Assembly (NCBI GenBank): GCA_002339125.1
Contig: DDJQ01000095.1
Coordinates: 9,277-65,366, forward strand
From: Alteromonadaceae bacterium UBA2620
GTDB taxonomy: Bacteria > Pseudomonadota > Gammaproteobacteria > Enterobacterales > Alteromonadaceae
Direction: 5' to 3'
Length of the DNA: 56,090 nt
Of this stretch, positions 18,127 to 26,392 are shown piece after piece. The notes below the pieces were generated by a model. It ran no database searches and was not told where the DNA came from. It worked only from the letters and a program-made list of their open reading frames with translations. A program made the position numbers and the translations under genes. The first letter of the stretch is position 1. Each line of letters begins with the position of its first letter.

Positions 18127-18864
18127 CTAACTAAGGGGATAGAGTCGGCCCCTGAAGTGCTTAGCAACAGTGCTGGTAAGATATTGCTGAATACCAGCCG
18201 CGGTGTCCGGGTCAGGGAGGTTTACTGCGTCAGATTTGAATCTGCCCATGCCCGCCAGAATGCAGTACCAGGACGGTGTTAAATACACTAATTGTTCGTC
18301 AATACTGTCCAGCGCTTCTTCAAACTCGCCCGGGCCGTCCCAGGCATTTACCAGCAAAGACAGGTTTGCCGGTACCCTGATATCATGGCGACAAGCCTGC
18401 CAGTATGGCGTGTCGGTGCGAGTATTCAGATAGTAGTGAGCCACGATGTAATCGCGGATACCGTCGAACATCCTTTTCATTTCTTTATTGTATTGGCTGC
18501 GGCTAATAGTCGTAACTGGCTCACCTAACCGGCTGGATAACTGATAAATACCGTATTGAACCAGCATCAGAGCAGTAGCCTCCAGTGGCTCGATGAACCC
18601 CTGGGCTAAGCCGATAGCAACACAATTGTTGTGCCAGTGTTTCTGCAAGCGGCCAACGGGCATAGTCAGGTGCCGGGCTGGTGTTTCATCGCTAACGTTG
18701 AGGTGCTGCCTTAACTCTGTTTCAGCTTCCTCCGGCGAACAAAACTGGCTGCTGTATACATAACCGTTACCGACTCTGCTGGTTAGCGGGATATTCCACA
18801 TCCAGCCGGCGGTGCCGCCGCCAACAATAACGATAGATTCTGGCTGTTGAGTGCTATTGGTGAT
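18127..18864 (-). pseudogene. Tryptophan halogenase-like gene, internal deletion and no start codon
   Basis: Flavin-dependent tryptophan halogenase-like genes commonly sit in Alteromonadales glycan loci. The first ~21 codons encode the FAD motif VIVGGGTAGWM and then run straight into WNIPLTSRVGNGYVYSSQF, which in intact proteins lies roughly 270 residues later. The centre of the flavin domain is therefore missing. The frame stays open to the stop at 18127, leaving a C-terminal half of about 225 residues. No ATG, GTG or TTG precedes the N-terminal fragment; the expected start position reads ATC. The gene lies just after nagR on the same strand. The fusion point GWMW could reflect a short repeated sequence in the parent gene. 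Confidence 0.85.
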
Positions 18865-18869
18865 AAAGG

Positions 18870-19892
18870 CTACCGGCTGGTGGATTCGCGAACTATCAGT
18901 TCAGGCACAAAGATATCAGCGGTGATCGTGTGGTTTTCGGCTTTACGTTTACGGGCCTGTAACGAGCGGATTAACGAAGACGTAGCCCGCTGGGCAATTT
19001 GCGCCGTGGGCTGCGAGGCGGTGGTGAGTGGCGGAAACGTCTGGGTTGAAAACGGGCTGTTCTCAAACCCGGCAATGGCCAGCGCTTCAGGTACATCTAC
19101 ACCTTGCATGCGGGCACCGAACAGCGCACCCGCGGCGATTTCATCGTTACAGGCAAAGAGTGCAGTGGGCGGCTCAGGCAATGCCAGTAGCTGCTGAATA
19201 CTTTGTACACCGGTACCAAATGAATAGGTGCCATCAATCACCAGCTCTGGATCTGCCTGAATACCATGGTCTGCCAGGGCCTGATAAAAGCCACGCTGAC
19301 GTTCGGTGGTGGAATGGTGCTGCTTTTCACCGGCGATAAATGCAATACGCTGATGGCCCTGATCGAGCAGGTGACCGGTAATCTGGCGGGCAGCCTGGTA
19401 ATCGTCTACCAGCACGCAGGGCTTGTCATCAGGCGCTTTATCACCCGAAAGTACCCGCACATACTGGATGCCCTTGTCATCCATGGCCTGTAATACATCG
19501 GGCATTTCAGACAATGGTGGAGACAGGATAAGGCCGGCCAGCCGAGCGCTGTTAACCATGTTAACCAACTCATCGATGATGTCAGGATTAGTTGCATCGC
19601 AGGGGTGGATTAGCAATTCATAGCCGTTGGCCCGGCACTCCTTAAGAATACCGTTTTGCATAGCCAGAATGTAGTAGGCATTGGGGTTGTCGTAGACGTA
19701 ACCCAATACGTAATTATCGCGTCCGGCAAGATCCCGCGCTGCTTTGTTCGGCCGATAATCCAATGCGTCGATGGCTTGCTGCACTTTTGCCAGGGTGTCT
19801 GGTTTTACCGTGCCTTCGTTATTGATAACCCGGGAAACGGTTTTAATGGATACACCGGCGTATTCCGCAACACTTTTTATTGTGGCAGACAT
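18870..19892 (-). CDS. nagR: LacI-family transcriptional repressor, NagR type
   Basis: A 340-residue LacI/GalR repressor, complete. The N-terminal helix-turn-helix (TIKSVAEYAGVSIKTVSRVI) and hinge (YRPNKAARDLAG) are followed by a sugar-binding core (LGYVYDNPNAYYI; LDQGHQRIAFIAGE; ALFACNDEIAAGAL; AIAGFENSPF). The start ATG at 19892 follows CTGGAGG; the longer in-frame start adds nine unlikely residues. It is divergent from the GlcNAc genes, and the gap holds two copies of the NagR palindrome. The likely inducer is GlcNAc or GlcNAc-6-phosphate. It appears intact although four target genes are broken. Confidence 0.88.
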   Translation of the reverse strand: MSATIKSVAEYAGVSIKTVSRVINNEGTVKPDTLAKVQQAIDALDYRPNKAARDLAGRDNYVLGYVYDNPNAYYILAMQNGILKECRANGYELLIHPCDATNPDIIDELVNMVNSARLAGLILSPPLSEMPDVLQAMDDKGIQYVRVLSGDKAPDDKPCVLVDDYQAARQITGHLLDQGHQRIAFIAGEKQHHSTTERQRGFYQALADHGIQADPELVIDGTYSFGTGVQSIQQLLALPEPPTALFACNDEIAAGALFGARMQGVDVPEALAIAGFENSPFSTQTFPPLTTASQPTAQIAQRATSSLIRSLQARKRKAENHTITADIFVPELIVRESTSR

Positions 19893-20017
19893 TATGCCTC
19901 CAGAATAATTTTTAAACAATTTTTTGCATATATTTATCAGTAGGTTACGTAATATTCACGCCGAATAGTAAATAAATATGTTTGCAAAGGTTAATTCCTT
20001 GTTGTAGCTTATCACTC

Positions 20018-20035
20018 AATGACAGCGTTGTCATT
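20018..20035. promoter_or_regulatory. NagR operator, copy 1
   Basis: AATGACAGCGTTGTCATT is an 18-bp near-perfect palindrome, matching the NagR motif known from Shewanella-type GlcNAc regulons. It lies in the divergent gap between nagR and the TonB receptor remnant. Confidence 0.85.
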
Positions 20036-20083
20036 AACCAAATTCTGGCTAGTGAACGCGACTGTCATTTTATTTATGAGTAA

Positions 20084-20101
20084 AATGACAGCGTTGTCAT
20101 T
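20084..20101. promoter_or_regulatory. NagR operator, copy 2
   Basis: An exact second copy of AATGACAGCGTTGTCATT lies 66 bp downstream of the first and ends 24 bp before the receptor start codon. A half-site (CTGTCATT, 20062-20069) lies between them. Two identical sites suggest cooperative or looping repression. Confidence 0.87.
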
Positions 20102-20125
20102 ATGATGAGAACAAGGACTTGAGTG

Positions 20126-20890
20126 ATGCAAAAACACAGAATAACTAAATTAACTCGTGGGCTTCGTCTGGCACTGGCAGTAGGTGCAGTGGCGGCAACT
20201 TCAACGCCGGCTGTCTTTGCACAGGAAGGCGCAGATAATACTGAAGTTATTGAAATCCGTGGTATTCGGGCAAGCCAAAAAGAAAACATTAACACCAAGC
20301 GCTTTTCCGACAGCGTGGTGGATGCCATTACCGCAGAGGATATTGGCAAGTTTCCGGATAAAAACGTGGCCGAATCGCTGTCACGTATTCCTGGGATCAC
20401 CATCGACCGTGATTTCGGTGAAGGCCAGGGCGTGACCATCCGTGGTGTACAGCCCGATCAAAACCTGACATTGCTGAATGGCCAGGCAGTGGGTACTGCA
20501 CAATGGTTTGTATTGTCTGATGCAACGCGTAACTTTAACTTTGAGATCCTGGCTTCAGAAATGGTTGCCGGTCTTGAGGTGTACAAATCGTCCCAGGCCG
20601 ATTTAGATGAAGGCGCACTGGGCGGTACGGTAATTCTGCGTACTCGTAAACCGCTGGACCTTGATGCCAACACCTCGCAGGTATCAATTGAAGGCCAATA
20701 TAGCGATAACGCGGAAACCACCGATCCATCGTTGTCTGGCTTATACAGCTGGAAAAATGATGACGGCACTTTTGGTTTACTGGTTTCAGCCAGCTTCCAG
20801 CAACGTACCGTGCAGCGCGAAACCAACGAAGATTTTGGCTGGTTTGGCCCCAGCATCCCGCGTATTGACCCGCGATCAGCGCAGCGTTGA
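20126..20890 (+). pseudogene. TonB-dependent receptor (chitooligosaccharide type), 3' two thirds deleted
   Basis: The N-terminal 254 residues of an outer-membrane TonB receptor remain: signal peptide (LRLALAVGAVAATSTPAVFA), TonB-box region TEVIEIRGIRAS, and a plug domain with VVDAITAEDIGKFPDKNVAE, SLSRIPGITIDRD and the plug-end segment GALGGTVILRTRKPLD. The barrel breaks off after GWFGPSIPRIDP, and the frame stops at TGA within sequence that belongs to a hexosaminidase. Receptors of this Shewanella/Alteromonas type are usually about 850-1000 residues, so most of the barrel is gone. The ATG at 20126 follows AAGGACTTGAGTG. It is the first gene behind the NagR operators and would still be transcribed. 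Confidence 0.88.
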
Positions 20891-21275
20891 ATATATGCTC
20901 TTTCCCCGCTTACTGGCATTTGCAGAACGAGCCTGGCATCAGGCTGAGTGGGAAGGCAAACTGAGCCAGGCGGCGTTTTTGCCAGCGCTCAATCGCGATT
21001 TTTCCGAATTTACCCAGGTGGTGGCTAAGCGCCACTACTCTCGGCTGGTTAAAGCGGATATCAATGTCCGCATACCGCCACCGGGTTACCAAATCGACGC
21101 ACACCACCAATTGGAACTGCGGGCCGCCATGCCTAATCTAAAATTGGAGTACAGCGCAGATGCCATGACCTGGCATACCTATACTGGTGCAGTGTCGGCA
21201 GACAATATCCATTTTGTGCGAGCGCGTTTAATTAACAGCCCTCACACCAGCCGAATTATTGCCGTGGAACCCTAA
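20868..21275 (+). pseudogene. Beta-N-acetylhexosaminidase, C-terminal remnant
   Basis: This stretch encodes the C-terminal ~135 residues of a GH20 hexosaminidase. The marker is SVEYMLFPRLLAFAERAWH, the conserved helix that closes the GH20 barrel, followed by a beta-rich tail (NVRIPPPGYQI; LEYSADAMTWHTYTG; FVRARLINSPHTSRIIAVEP) and TAA. The catalytic DE residues and the whole N-terminus are absent. It is joined to the truncated TonB receptor in a different reading frame near 20868-20885, so no fusion protein is expected. The intact enzyme would release GlcNAc from chitooligosaccharides. Confidence 0.85.
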
Positions 21276-21380
21276 TCAGCATGCTGACGACAGACCACAA
21301 TTATATTTATATCGCTGCCCACAGGCGTAATTCCGACAGTTGGTGCCGGGGCAACTACTGCAAGTTGAGAACAATTAGCT

Positions 21381-21706
21381 ATGAAAAGTAACACGTATTT
21401 TATTGGTGTTGATGGCGGGGGGAGCAGTTGCCGGGTTCGCCTGGAAGATCAGCACGGCAAGTTACTGGCGACGGCCAGCAGCGGACCGGCTAACATCATG
21501 CGCAATGCCGATGTGGCTGAAGCGTCTATTCGTCAGGCCTGTGCCCAGGCTATCGAACAGAGCGGGCTGGATATTGCCCTAGAACAGATAGTGTTGTGTG
21601 CGGGCCTTGCCGGTGCCAATATTGCCGGTGCCAGCCCTGCGCATACAGCCCGGAACAGGGCGCAATCTTATTGGCAAAACAAACAGTAACATCCGGAGAG
21701 GGATAA
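21381..21706 (+). pseudogene. nagK: N-acetylglucosamine kinase (BadF/BadG family), centre deleted
   Basis: NagK phosphorylates GlcNAc to GlcNAc-6-phosphate. The first ~76 residues are present, including the phosphate-binding segment YFIGVDGGGSSCRVRLED and LCAGLAGANIAGA. After about 21640 the frame runs into SPAHTARNRA and stops at 21689. In the next frame the true C-terminus is visible (PEQGAILLAKQTVT), ending in a TAA at 21704-21706 that overlaps the nagB-II start as TAATG. About 200 of the usual ~295 residues are therefore lost and the two pieces are out of frame. It is certainly non-functional as a kinase. Confidence 0.88.
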
Positions 21707-22704
21707 TGACCAACAGTATTATGGCGCAGGAGGCCCGTCAGGCCGCCACAGTAATTGCCGATCAGCTTAAACACAACAAGCCCGTGTGCGATGCGCTTGC
21801 CGAAACTTTACGTATTCTGCAGCCGAGTATGATCATGATGGTAGCCCGGGGCTCTTCTGATCATGCAGGTGTGTTTGCCAAATATCTTTACGAAGTGGAA
21901 CTGGGGATCCCGGTGTGCGCTGCGGCACCTTCGGTATCGGGAATTTTCAATAAACAGCTTAACCTGAAAAATGCGCTGGTGATTGTGATTTCACAGTCAG
22001 GACGAAGCCCGGATATTCTGCATCAGGCCAAATTTGCCAGGCAGGGCGGTGCTTACACGGTGGCACTGGTAAATGATGAGAGTTCACCGCTGGCGTCCAT
22101 TTGTGATGCCGTGTTACCCATACGTGCTGGCAAAGAGCAGGCGGTGGCAGCTACCAAGAGTTATCTGGCCAGTTTATCGGCGCTGCTGCAGTTATGTGCC
22201 GTTTGGTCTGAGAACAAAGCCCTGGAAGCTTCGCTTGCCGATTTGCCAGCGGCCATGCAAGCCGTTTGCGAACAGCCCCCACAACTTAAAACCGAACATT
22301 TGCAGGGTGTTCAGAACTGCATAGTATTAGGGCGCGCCTTTGGTTACGCGATCTCAAGGGAAGTGGCGCTTAAACTCAAGGAAGTGCTGAGCATCCACGC
22401 TGAATCATTCAGCAGTGCAGAGTTTATTCACGGGCCGGTAACCCTGGCTGAAAAGCCATTGTTGATTGTCGATCTGGACATACCCGATGAGTCGCAGCCC
22501 TATCATCATACGATGTCAGACAATGTGCGTCAGCGGGGTGCTAACATGGTGAAAATGGACTGCGCCAACACGACCTTACACAAAAGAGTGGTACCCTTAC
22601 TGCTGATGCAGCGTTTTTACCTGGATATTGAGCAGGTGGCGATGGAAATGGGCCTCGATCCTGATACGCCGCCGGGGCTGAACAAAGTAACGGAAACCCT
22701 ATAA
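21706..22704 (+). CDS. nagB-II: Glucosamine-6-phosphate deaminase, SIS-domain type (NagB-II)
   Basis: A 332-residue protein with two SIS sugar-isomerase domains, like the isomerase half of GlmS. In Shewanella-type GlcNAc loci this family replaces classical NagB and converts GlcN-6-P to fructose-6-P and ammonia. Visible motifs are ARGSSDHAG, ISQSGRSPDIL, the segment EQAVAATKSYLASL and the C-terminal-domain LKLKEVLSIHAESFSSAEF. It lacks the GlmS glutaminase domain. The ATG at 21706 overlaps the nagK stop, with CGGAGAGGG upstream. It is followed directly by nagA with no gap and appears intact. Confidence 0.92.
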   Translation: MTNSIMAQEARQAATVIADQLKHNKPVCDALAETLRILQPSMIMMVARGSSDHAGVFAKYLYEVELGIPVCAAAPSVSGIFNKQLNLKNALVIVISQSGRSPDILHQAKFARQGGAYTVALVNDESSPLASICDAVLPIRAGKEQAVAATKSYLASLSALLQLCAVWSENKALEASLADLPAAMQAVCEQPPQLKTEHLQGVQNCIVLGRAFGYAISREVALKLKEVLSIHAESFSSAEFIHGPVTLAEKPLLIVDLDIPDESQPYHHTMSDNVRQRGANMVKMDCANTTLHKRVVPLLLMQRFYLDIEQVAMEMGLDPDTPPGLNKVTETL

Positions 22705-23835
22705 ATGAAGATGTGTGTAAAGCGGGTGATCACCCCGAACGGTGTGCTGGAAAATACCAGCCTTACTATTGAAAATGGCGTTATTGTGGCAATTGAGCCG
22801 GCGGGCAGCGAGCCGGTGCAGGCAGGTACGCTGATCCCGGGCTACTTTGATACCCAGGTAAATGGCGGCGGAGGCGTGTTATTTAATCAGCAGCCAGACG
22901 CTGCCAGTCTTGATAAGTTGGCGCGGGCTCACCTGTGTTTCGGTACCACCTCAATGTTACCCACGTTAATCACCGATGGTGAGCCGGCTATGGCAAGAGC
23001 CGCAGATGCTATTGCCGAAGTGATAGCTGAGGACCACCCCACCATCGTAGGCGTGCACTTTGAAGGGCCGTTTCTTAACGTGGCCAAAAAAGGCGTTCAC
23101 GAAGCGGGCTTTATTCGCCATCCCAAAGACAGTGAACTGGCTATTTTATCCCGCCAGGATCTGGGCCGGGTGTTGGTGACCGTGGCACCGGATAATGTGG
23201 ACGTTGGATTTATTCGTGAACTGGTGGCCGCCGGTGTGGTAGTGGCGTTGGGGCACAGCAATGCTACCTACGAACAGGCCATGGCAGCCCTGCAAGCTGG
23301 TGCCAGCGGATTTACCCATTTGTACAATGCCATGTCGGCCTTACAATCCCGCGCGCCGGGTATGGTGGGAGCGGCGCTTAATCACAGCGATGCCTACTGC
23401 GGCCTGATTGTGGATCATCATCACGTACACCCGCAAAGCGCTGCGCTGGCAATAAAAACTAAAACCGCACAGCGCACCATGCTGGTGACCGATGCCATGG
23501 CCCATGTGGGCACAGACTTAACGGAACTGGCCTTTTTTAATACCGTTATCGAGCGTCATGGCGATAAGCTGGTTACGCCGGAAGGGACGCTGGCTGGTTC
23601 TTGTCTGGATATGCATACCGCGTTACTAAACTGTCACCGCGACCTGGGCTTTACGCTACCAGAGGTAAGTACTATGGCCAGCCATACGCCCGCCTGCTTT
23701 ATGGGCAAGGAGGAACACCTTGGCAGTATTGCAGTAGGGCAGACGGCCAATTTAATATTGCTTGACGATGCACTTAACATTGAGACCATTTGGTTACGCG
23801 GTAACGCCGTTGCTAACGGAGAGATAACCCTATGA
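22705..23835 (+). CDS. nagA: N-acetylglucosamine-6-phosphate deacetylase
   Basis: NagA removes acetate from GlcNAc-6-phosphate. The protein has 376 residues, full length. The amidohydrolase barrel shows the metal and substrate motifs VGVHFEGPFLN, ALGHSNATYEQA, GFTHLYNAMSALQSR, the active-site Asp in LVTDAMAH and the AGSCLDM loop. It begins immediately after the nagB-II stop and overlaps nagP by 4 bp (ATGA), so the three genes form one translationally coupled unit. It is intact although upstream pathway genes are broken. Confidence 0.96.
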   Translation: MKMCVKRVITPNGVLENTSLTIENGVIVAIEPAGSEPVQAGTLIPGYFDTQVNGGGGVLFNQQPDAASLDKLARAHLCFGTTSMLPTLITDGEPAMARAADAIAEVIAEDHPTIVGVHFEGPFLNVAKKGVHEAGFIRHPKDSELAILSRQDLGRVLVTVAPDNVDVGFIRELVAAGVVVALGHSNATYEQAMAALQAGASGFTHLYNAMSALQSRAPGMVGAALNHSDAYCGLIVDHHHVHPQSAALAIKTKTAQRTMLVTDAMAHVGTDLTELAFFNTVIERHGDKLVTPEGTLAGSCLDMHTALLNCHRDLGFTLPEVSTMASHTPACFMGKEEHLGSIAVGQTANLILLDDALNIETIWLRGNAVANGEITL

Positions 23836-25142
23836 ATACGCAATCTGTTGCCCAACCGGGTAGCCGCAGTCTGATGCCGGTGCTAACTATTGGTTTGTTA
23901 TTTTTTATCTTTGGTTTTGTCACCTGGCTTAACGGCGCCCTGATCCCCTTTTTGCAAATGGTGTGCGAGCTCAGTGAACTGGAAGCGCTGTTTATCGCCT
24001 TCTGTTTTTATGTCGCCTACGTGGTGATGGCACTGCCAATGGCCAAAATCCTTGAGCGTACCGGCTATAAAAAAGGTATGTCGCTGGGCCTGGCGATGAT
24101 TGCCGGCGGCTGTCTGCTGTTTGTACCGGCCGCGTTGAGCAAAACGTTTATTATCTTCTTACTTGCCCAGTTTGTGGTGGGATCCGGCCTGACCATTCTG
24201 CAAACCGCTTCCAATCCGTTTATTGTGCACCTTGGCTCGCCAGACAGTGCCGCGGCCCGTATCGCCTTTATGGGCTTGCTGAATAAATTTGCCGGCGTAT
24301 TAGCACCGCTGATTTTTACGGCGCTGGTGCTAGGTGATTTCGGCCATGTTAACCAGGTATCTCTGGCACAGATGAGCGAAACCGAGCGCAATATCCAACT
24401 TAACGAGATGTCTTTTAAACTTATTCAGCCTTACATCGGTATGGCGATTGCGCTGGGTCTGCTAGCGTTGGGGTTAATGAAAGTTAACCTGCCGGATATT
24501 CGCTTTGAGGATGAAAATACCGCTACCGAAGTCTCCGGTTCGGTGATGCAGTTTCCACATCTGGTGCTTGGCGCGGTAGCCCTGTTTTGTTACGTGGGAG
24601 TGGAAGTTATTGCCGGTGACACCATTGGCCTGTACGGCTCTTCACTGGGTGTTGCCAATGCTACCTCACTCACCTCGTTTACCATGACCGCTATGGTGCT
24701 GGGCTATCTGCTTGGCTTGGTGTGTATTCCCCGGGTTATTTCACAGGCTGCTGCATTAAAGGCATCCGCTGGATTAGGTCTGGTACTGACGGCAGCGATT
24801 TTGCTGGGCTCGGACGATTCAACATTGCTGTCTTCCCTGTTCTGGGGCTGGATGGGCCTGCCCGAAGTACCAGATACCATCGCCATGATTGCGCTGTTAG
24901 GGTTAGCCAATGCAATGGTTTGGCCAACGATCTGGCCTTTGGCGCTGGCCGGTTTGGGTAAATTTACCCCGCAAGGCTCGGCAATTCTGATTATGGGCAT
25001 TGCCGGTGGTGCAATTTTACCACTGGCCTATGGCGGCCTTGCCGATGTGCTCTCTTCACAGCTGGCCTATGCCATTATGATCCCGTGTTATTTGTTTATT
25101 GGCTACTACGCCATCTTTGGTCATAAAAAAGCAAGCTGGTAA
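23832..25142 (+). CDS. nagP: N-acetylglucosamine permease, MFS FucP-type (NagP)
   Basis: An inner-membrane sugar:proton symporter of 436 residues with about 12 helices. The start LTIGLLFFIFGFVTWLNGAL and the stretch LTILQTASNPFIVHLGSP are typical of the FucP/GluP branch of the major facilitator superfamily. Members in this genomic context import GlcNAc. The start overlaps the nagA stop (ATGA), and a strong terminator follows. It appears intact, but with nagK broken imported GlcNAc could be used only if another kinase exists elsewhere in the genome. Confidence 0.92.
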   Translation: MNTQSVAQPGSRSLMPVLTIGLLFFIFGFVTWLNGALIPFLQMVCELSELEALFIAFCFYVAYVVMALPMAKILERTGYKKGMSLGLAMIAGGCLLFVPAALSKTFIIFLLAQFVVGSGLTILQTASNPFIVHLGSPDSAAARIAFMGLLNKFAGVLAPLIFTALVLGDFGHVNQVSLAQMSETERNIQLNEMSFKLIQPYIGMAIALGLLALGLMKVNLPDIRFEDENTATEVSGSVMQFPHLVLGAVALFCYVGVEVIAGDTIGLYGSSLGVANATSLTSFTMTAMVLGYLLGLVCIPRVISQAAALKASAGLGLVLTAAILLGSDDSTLLSSLFWGWMGLPEVPDTIAMIALLGLANAMVWPTIWPLALAGLGKFTPQGSAILIMGIAGGAILPLAYGGLADVLSSQLAYAIMIPCYLFIGYYAIFGHKKASW

Positions 25143-25190
25143 AAATCAGTAACAGCGTGAACGCTGTGCGTAATTGATGTGTGACCTCTT

Positions 25191-25212
25191 GCCCCGCTAG
25201 CGGGGCTTTTTT
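25191..25212 (+). terminator. Rho-independent terminator of the nag operon
   Basis: The perfect palindrome GCCCCGCTAGCGGGGC (25191-25206) is followed by six T. It lies 49 bp after nagP and just before the convergent diguanylate cyclase stop. Confidence 0.9.
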
Positions 25213-25219
25213 GCTGATA

Positions 25220-26194
25220 TCAGCCGTCTGCCATCCCACTGGCATAGGATACAACCTGATTGCGCCCGGCGTTTTTGGCTTTGTAGAGCGCTTTATCGGC
25301 GCGACTAACCAGCCCGTCATCAGAAATATTGGCGCTAATGGTTGCTACCCCAATGCTGCAGGTAATAGTAATATTATTGGTGAGCGTCATCGCTTCAACA
25401 GCCAGACGGATCCGATTGGCCAGCTCATGTGCTTGTTCACCCGGCGTTTCCGGCAATATAACTAAAAATTCCTCGCCGCCATAACGACCAACCGAGTCGG
25501 GTTGTCTGATATTGCTGGCAATACACATGGCCAGATCATGGAGTACTTTATCGCCGGTTTGGTGGCCATGGTTATCGTTGATGTCTTTGAAATGATCTAC
25601 ATCGATCATCAGGATGGAAAACGCTCGGTGGTAACGCTGATATGCCAGGTAACAGCGACTAAGCCGGTCCATAATGGCGAAGCGACTGGCAATGCCGGTA
25701 ACAGTATCGGTATTGGCCTGACGCTCGAGTTCCTGTGTACGCTGTTTAACTTTTTCTTCCAGCGACTTGTTGGTTTCTTCGAGTTCCGTTCTGAGCCTTT
25801 CGAGCTCGGCATTACGTTGCTTTAGCATATCAATACTGGGGATGCTGATGAGTGTGGGCATTAAGCGCCATAAACACACCGCAGTCACAATGGATATAAC
25901 CCCGGTAGAGAACTTAATAACGCCTTCTATAAAATAGTAGCCATGCCATATGTTAATGAGCCCGGCCAGGTGTGAAGCACCGCAAAAGGCAATAAATCCG
26001 CCAAACAACATGGCAATGCCATTAAAGTTGAGATCTTTGCGCTTGTGCAAGAAATAGAATATCCCAAAAGGGATAAGTGAGTAAGCCATGACCGTTAACA
26101 GGTCGCCGCCGAGATGTAAAAACAACAGATCCCAACGCCACAACAGGCAGTGCCCATGTGGCATCAGGCTTCCATCAAATATTCGGTCCAGCAT
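25220..26194 (-). CDS. Diguanylate cyclase with ethylene-receptor-like membrane sensor
   Basis: A 324-residue inner-membrane GGDEF protein likely to make cyclic di-GMP. The N-terminal three helices (about residues 20-118) resemble the ethylene-binding domain of plant ETR1: DLLTVMAYSLIPFGIFYF parallels the first helix with Asp31 and Tyr38, and FCGASHL carries Cys71 and His75 in the same C-x3-H spacing as the copper ligands. A coiled coil (residues ~122-160) leads to the GGDEF domain with the active motif GGEEF (239-243) and an inhibitory I-site RQPD (230-233). The ATG at 26194 follows GGAGACGGC. It is a single gene, convergent with nagP. The ligand is unknown. Confidence 0.9.
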   Translation of the reverse strand: MLDRIFDGSLMPHGHCLLWRWDLLFLHLGGDLLTVMAYSLIPFGIFYFLHKRKDLNFNGIAMLFGGFIAFCGASHLAGLINIWHGYYFIEGVIKFSTGVISIVTAVCLWRLMPTLISIPSIDMLKQRNAELERLRTELEETNKSLEEKVKQRTQELERQANTDTVTGIASRFAIMDRLSRCYLAYQRYHRAFSILMIDVDHFKDINDNHGHQTGDKVLHDLAMCIASNIRQPDSVGRYGGEEFLVILPETPGEQAHELANRIRLAVEAMTLTNNITITCSIGVATISANISDDGLVSRADKALYKAKNAGRNQVVSYASGMADG

Positions 26195-26392
26195 GCCGTC
26201 TCCATTGTAGCAGCATTAATGACGTGGGTATTTGAATCCCAAGGCGTCACTACTTAAAGTCTTCACTTCATTGAGCTTAATGCTAAATTGCGATAACAGC
26301 CAAAATTTAGGGCATTATTTTAGTTGTTCAGGTAAATAACGCGGCCACCTCGTGCCAGCGCGACTCGTTTTCTGCTACCAGTAATTTACCCG

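Noticed and set aside
20126..21275. Functional TonB receptor-hexosaminidase fusion
   Set aside because: The two parts are in different frames, and the receptor frame stops at 20890 just after the junction.
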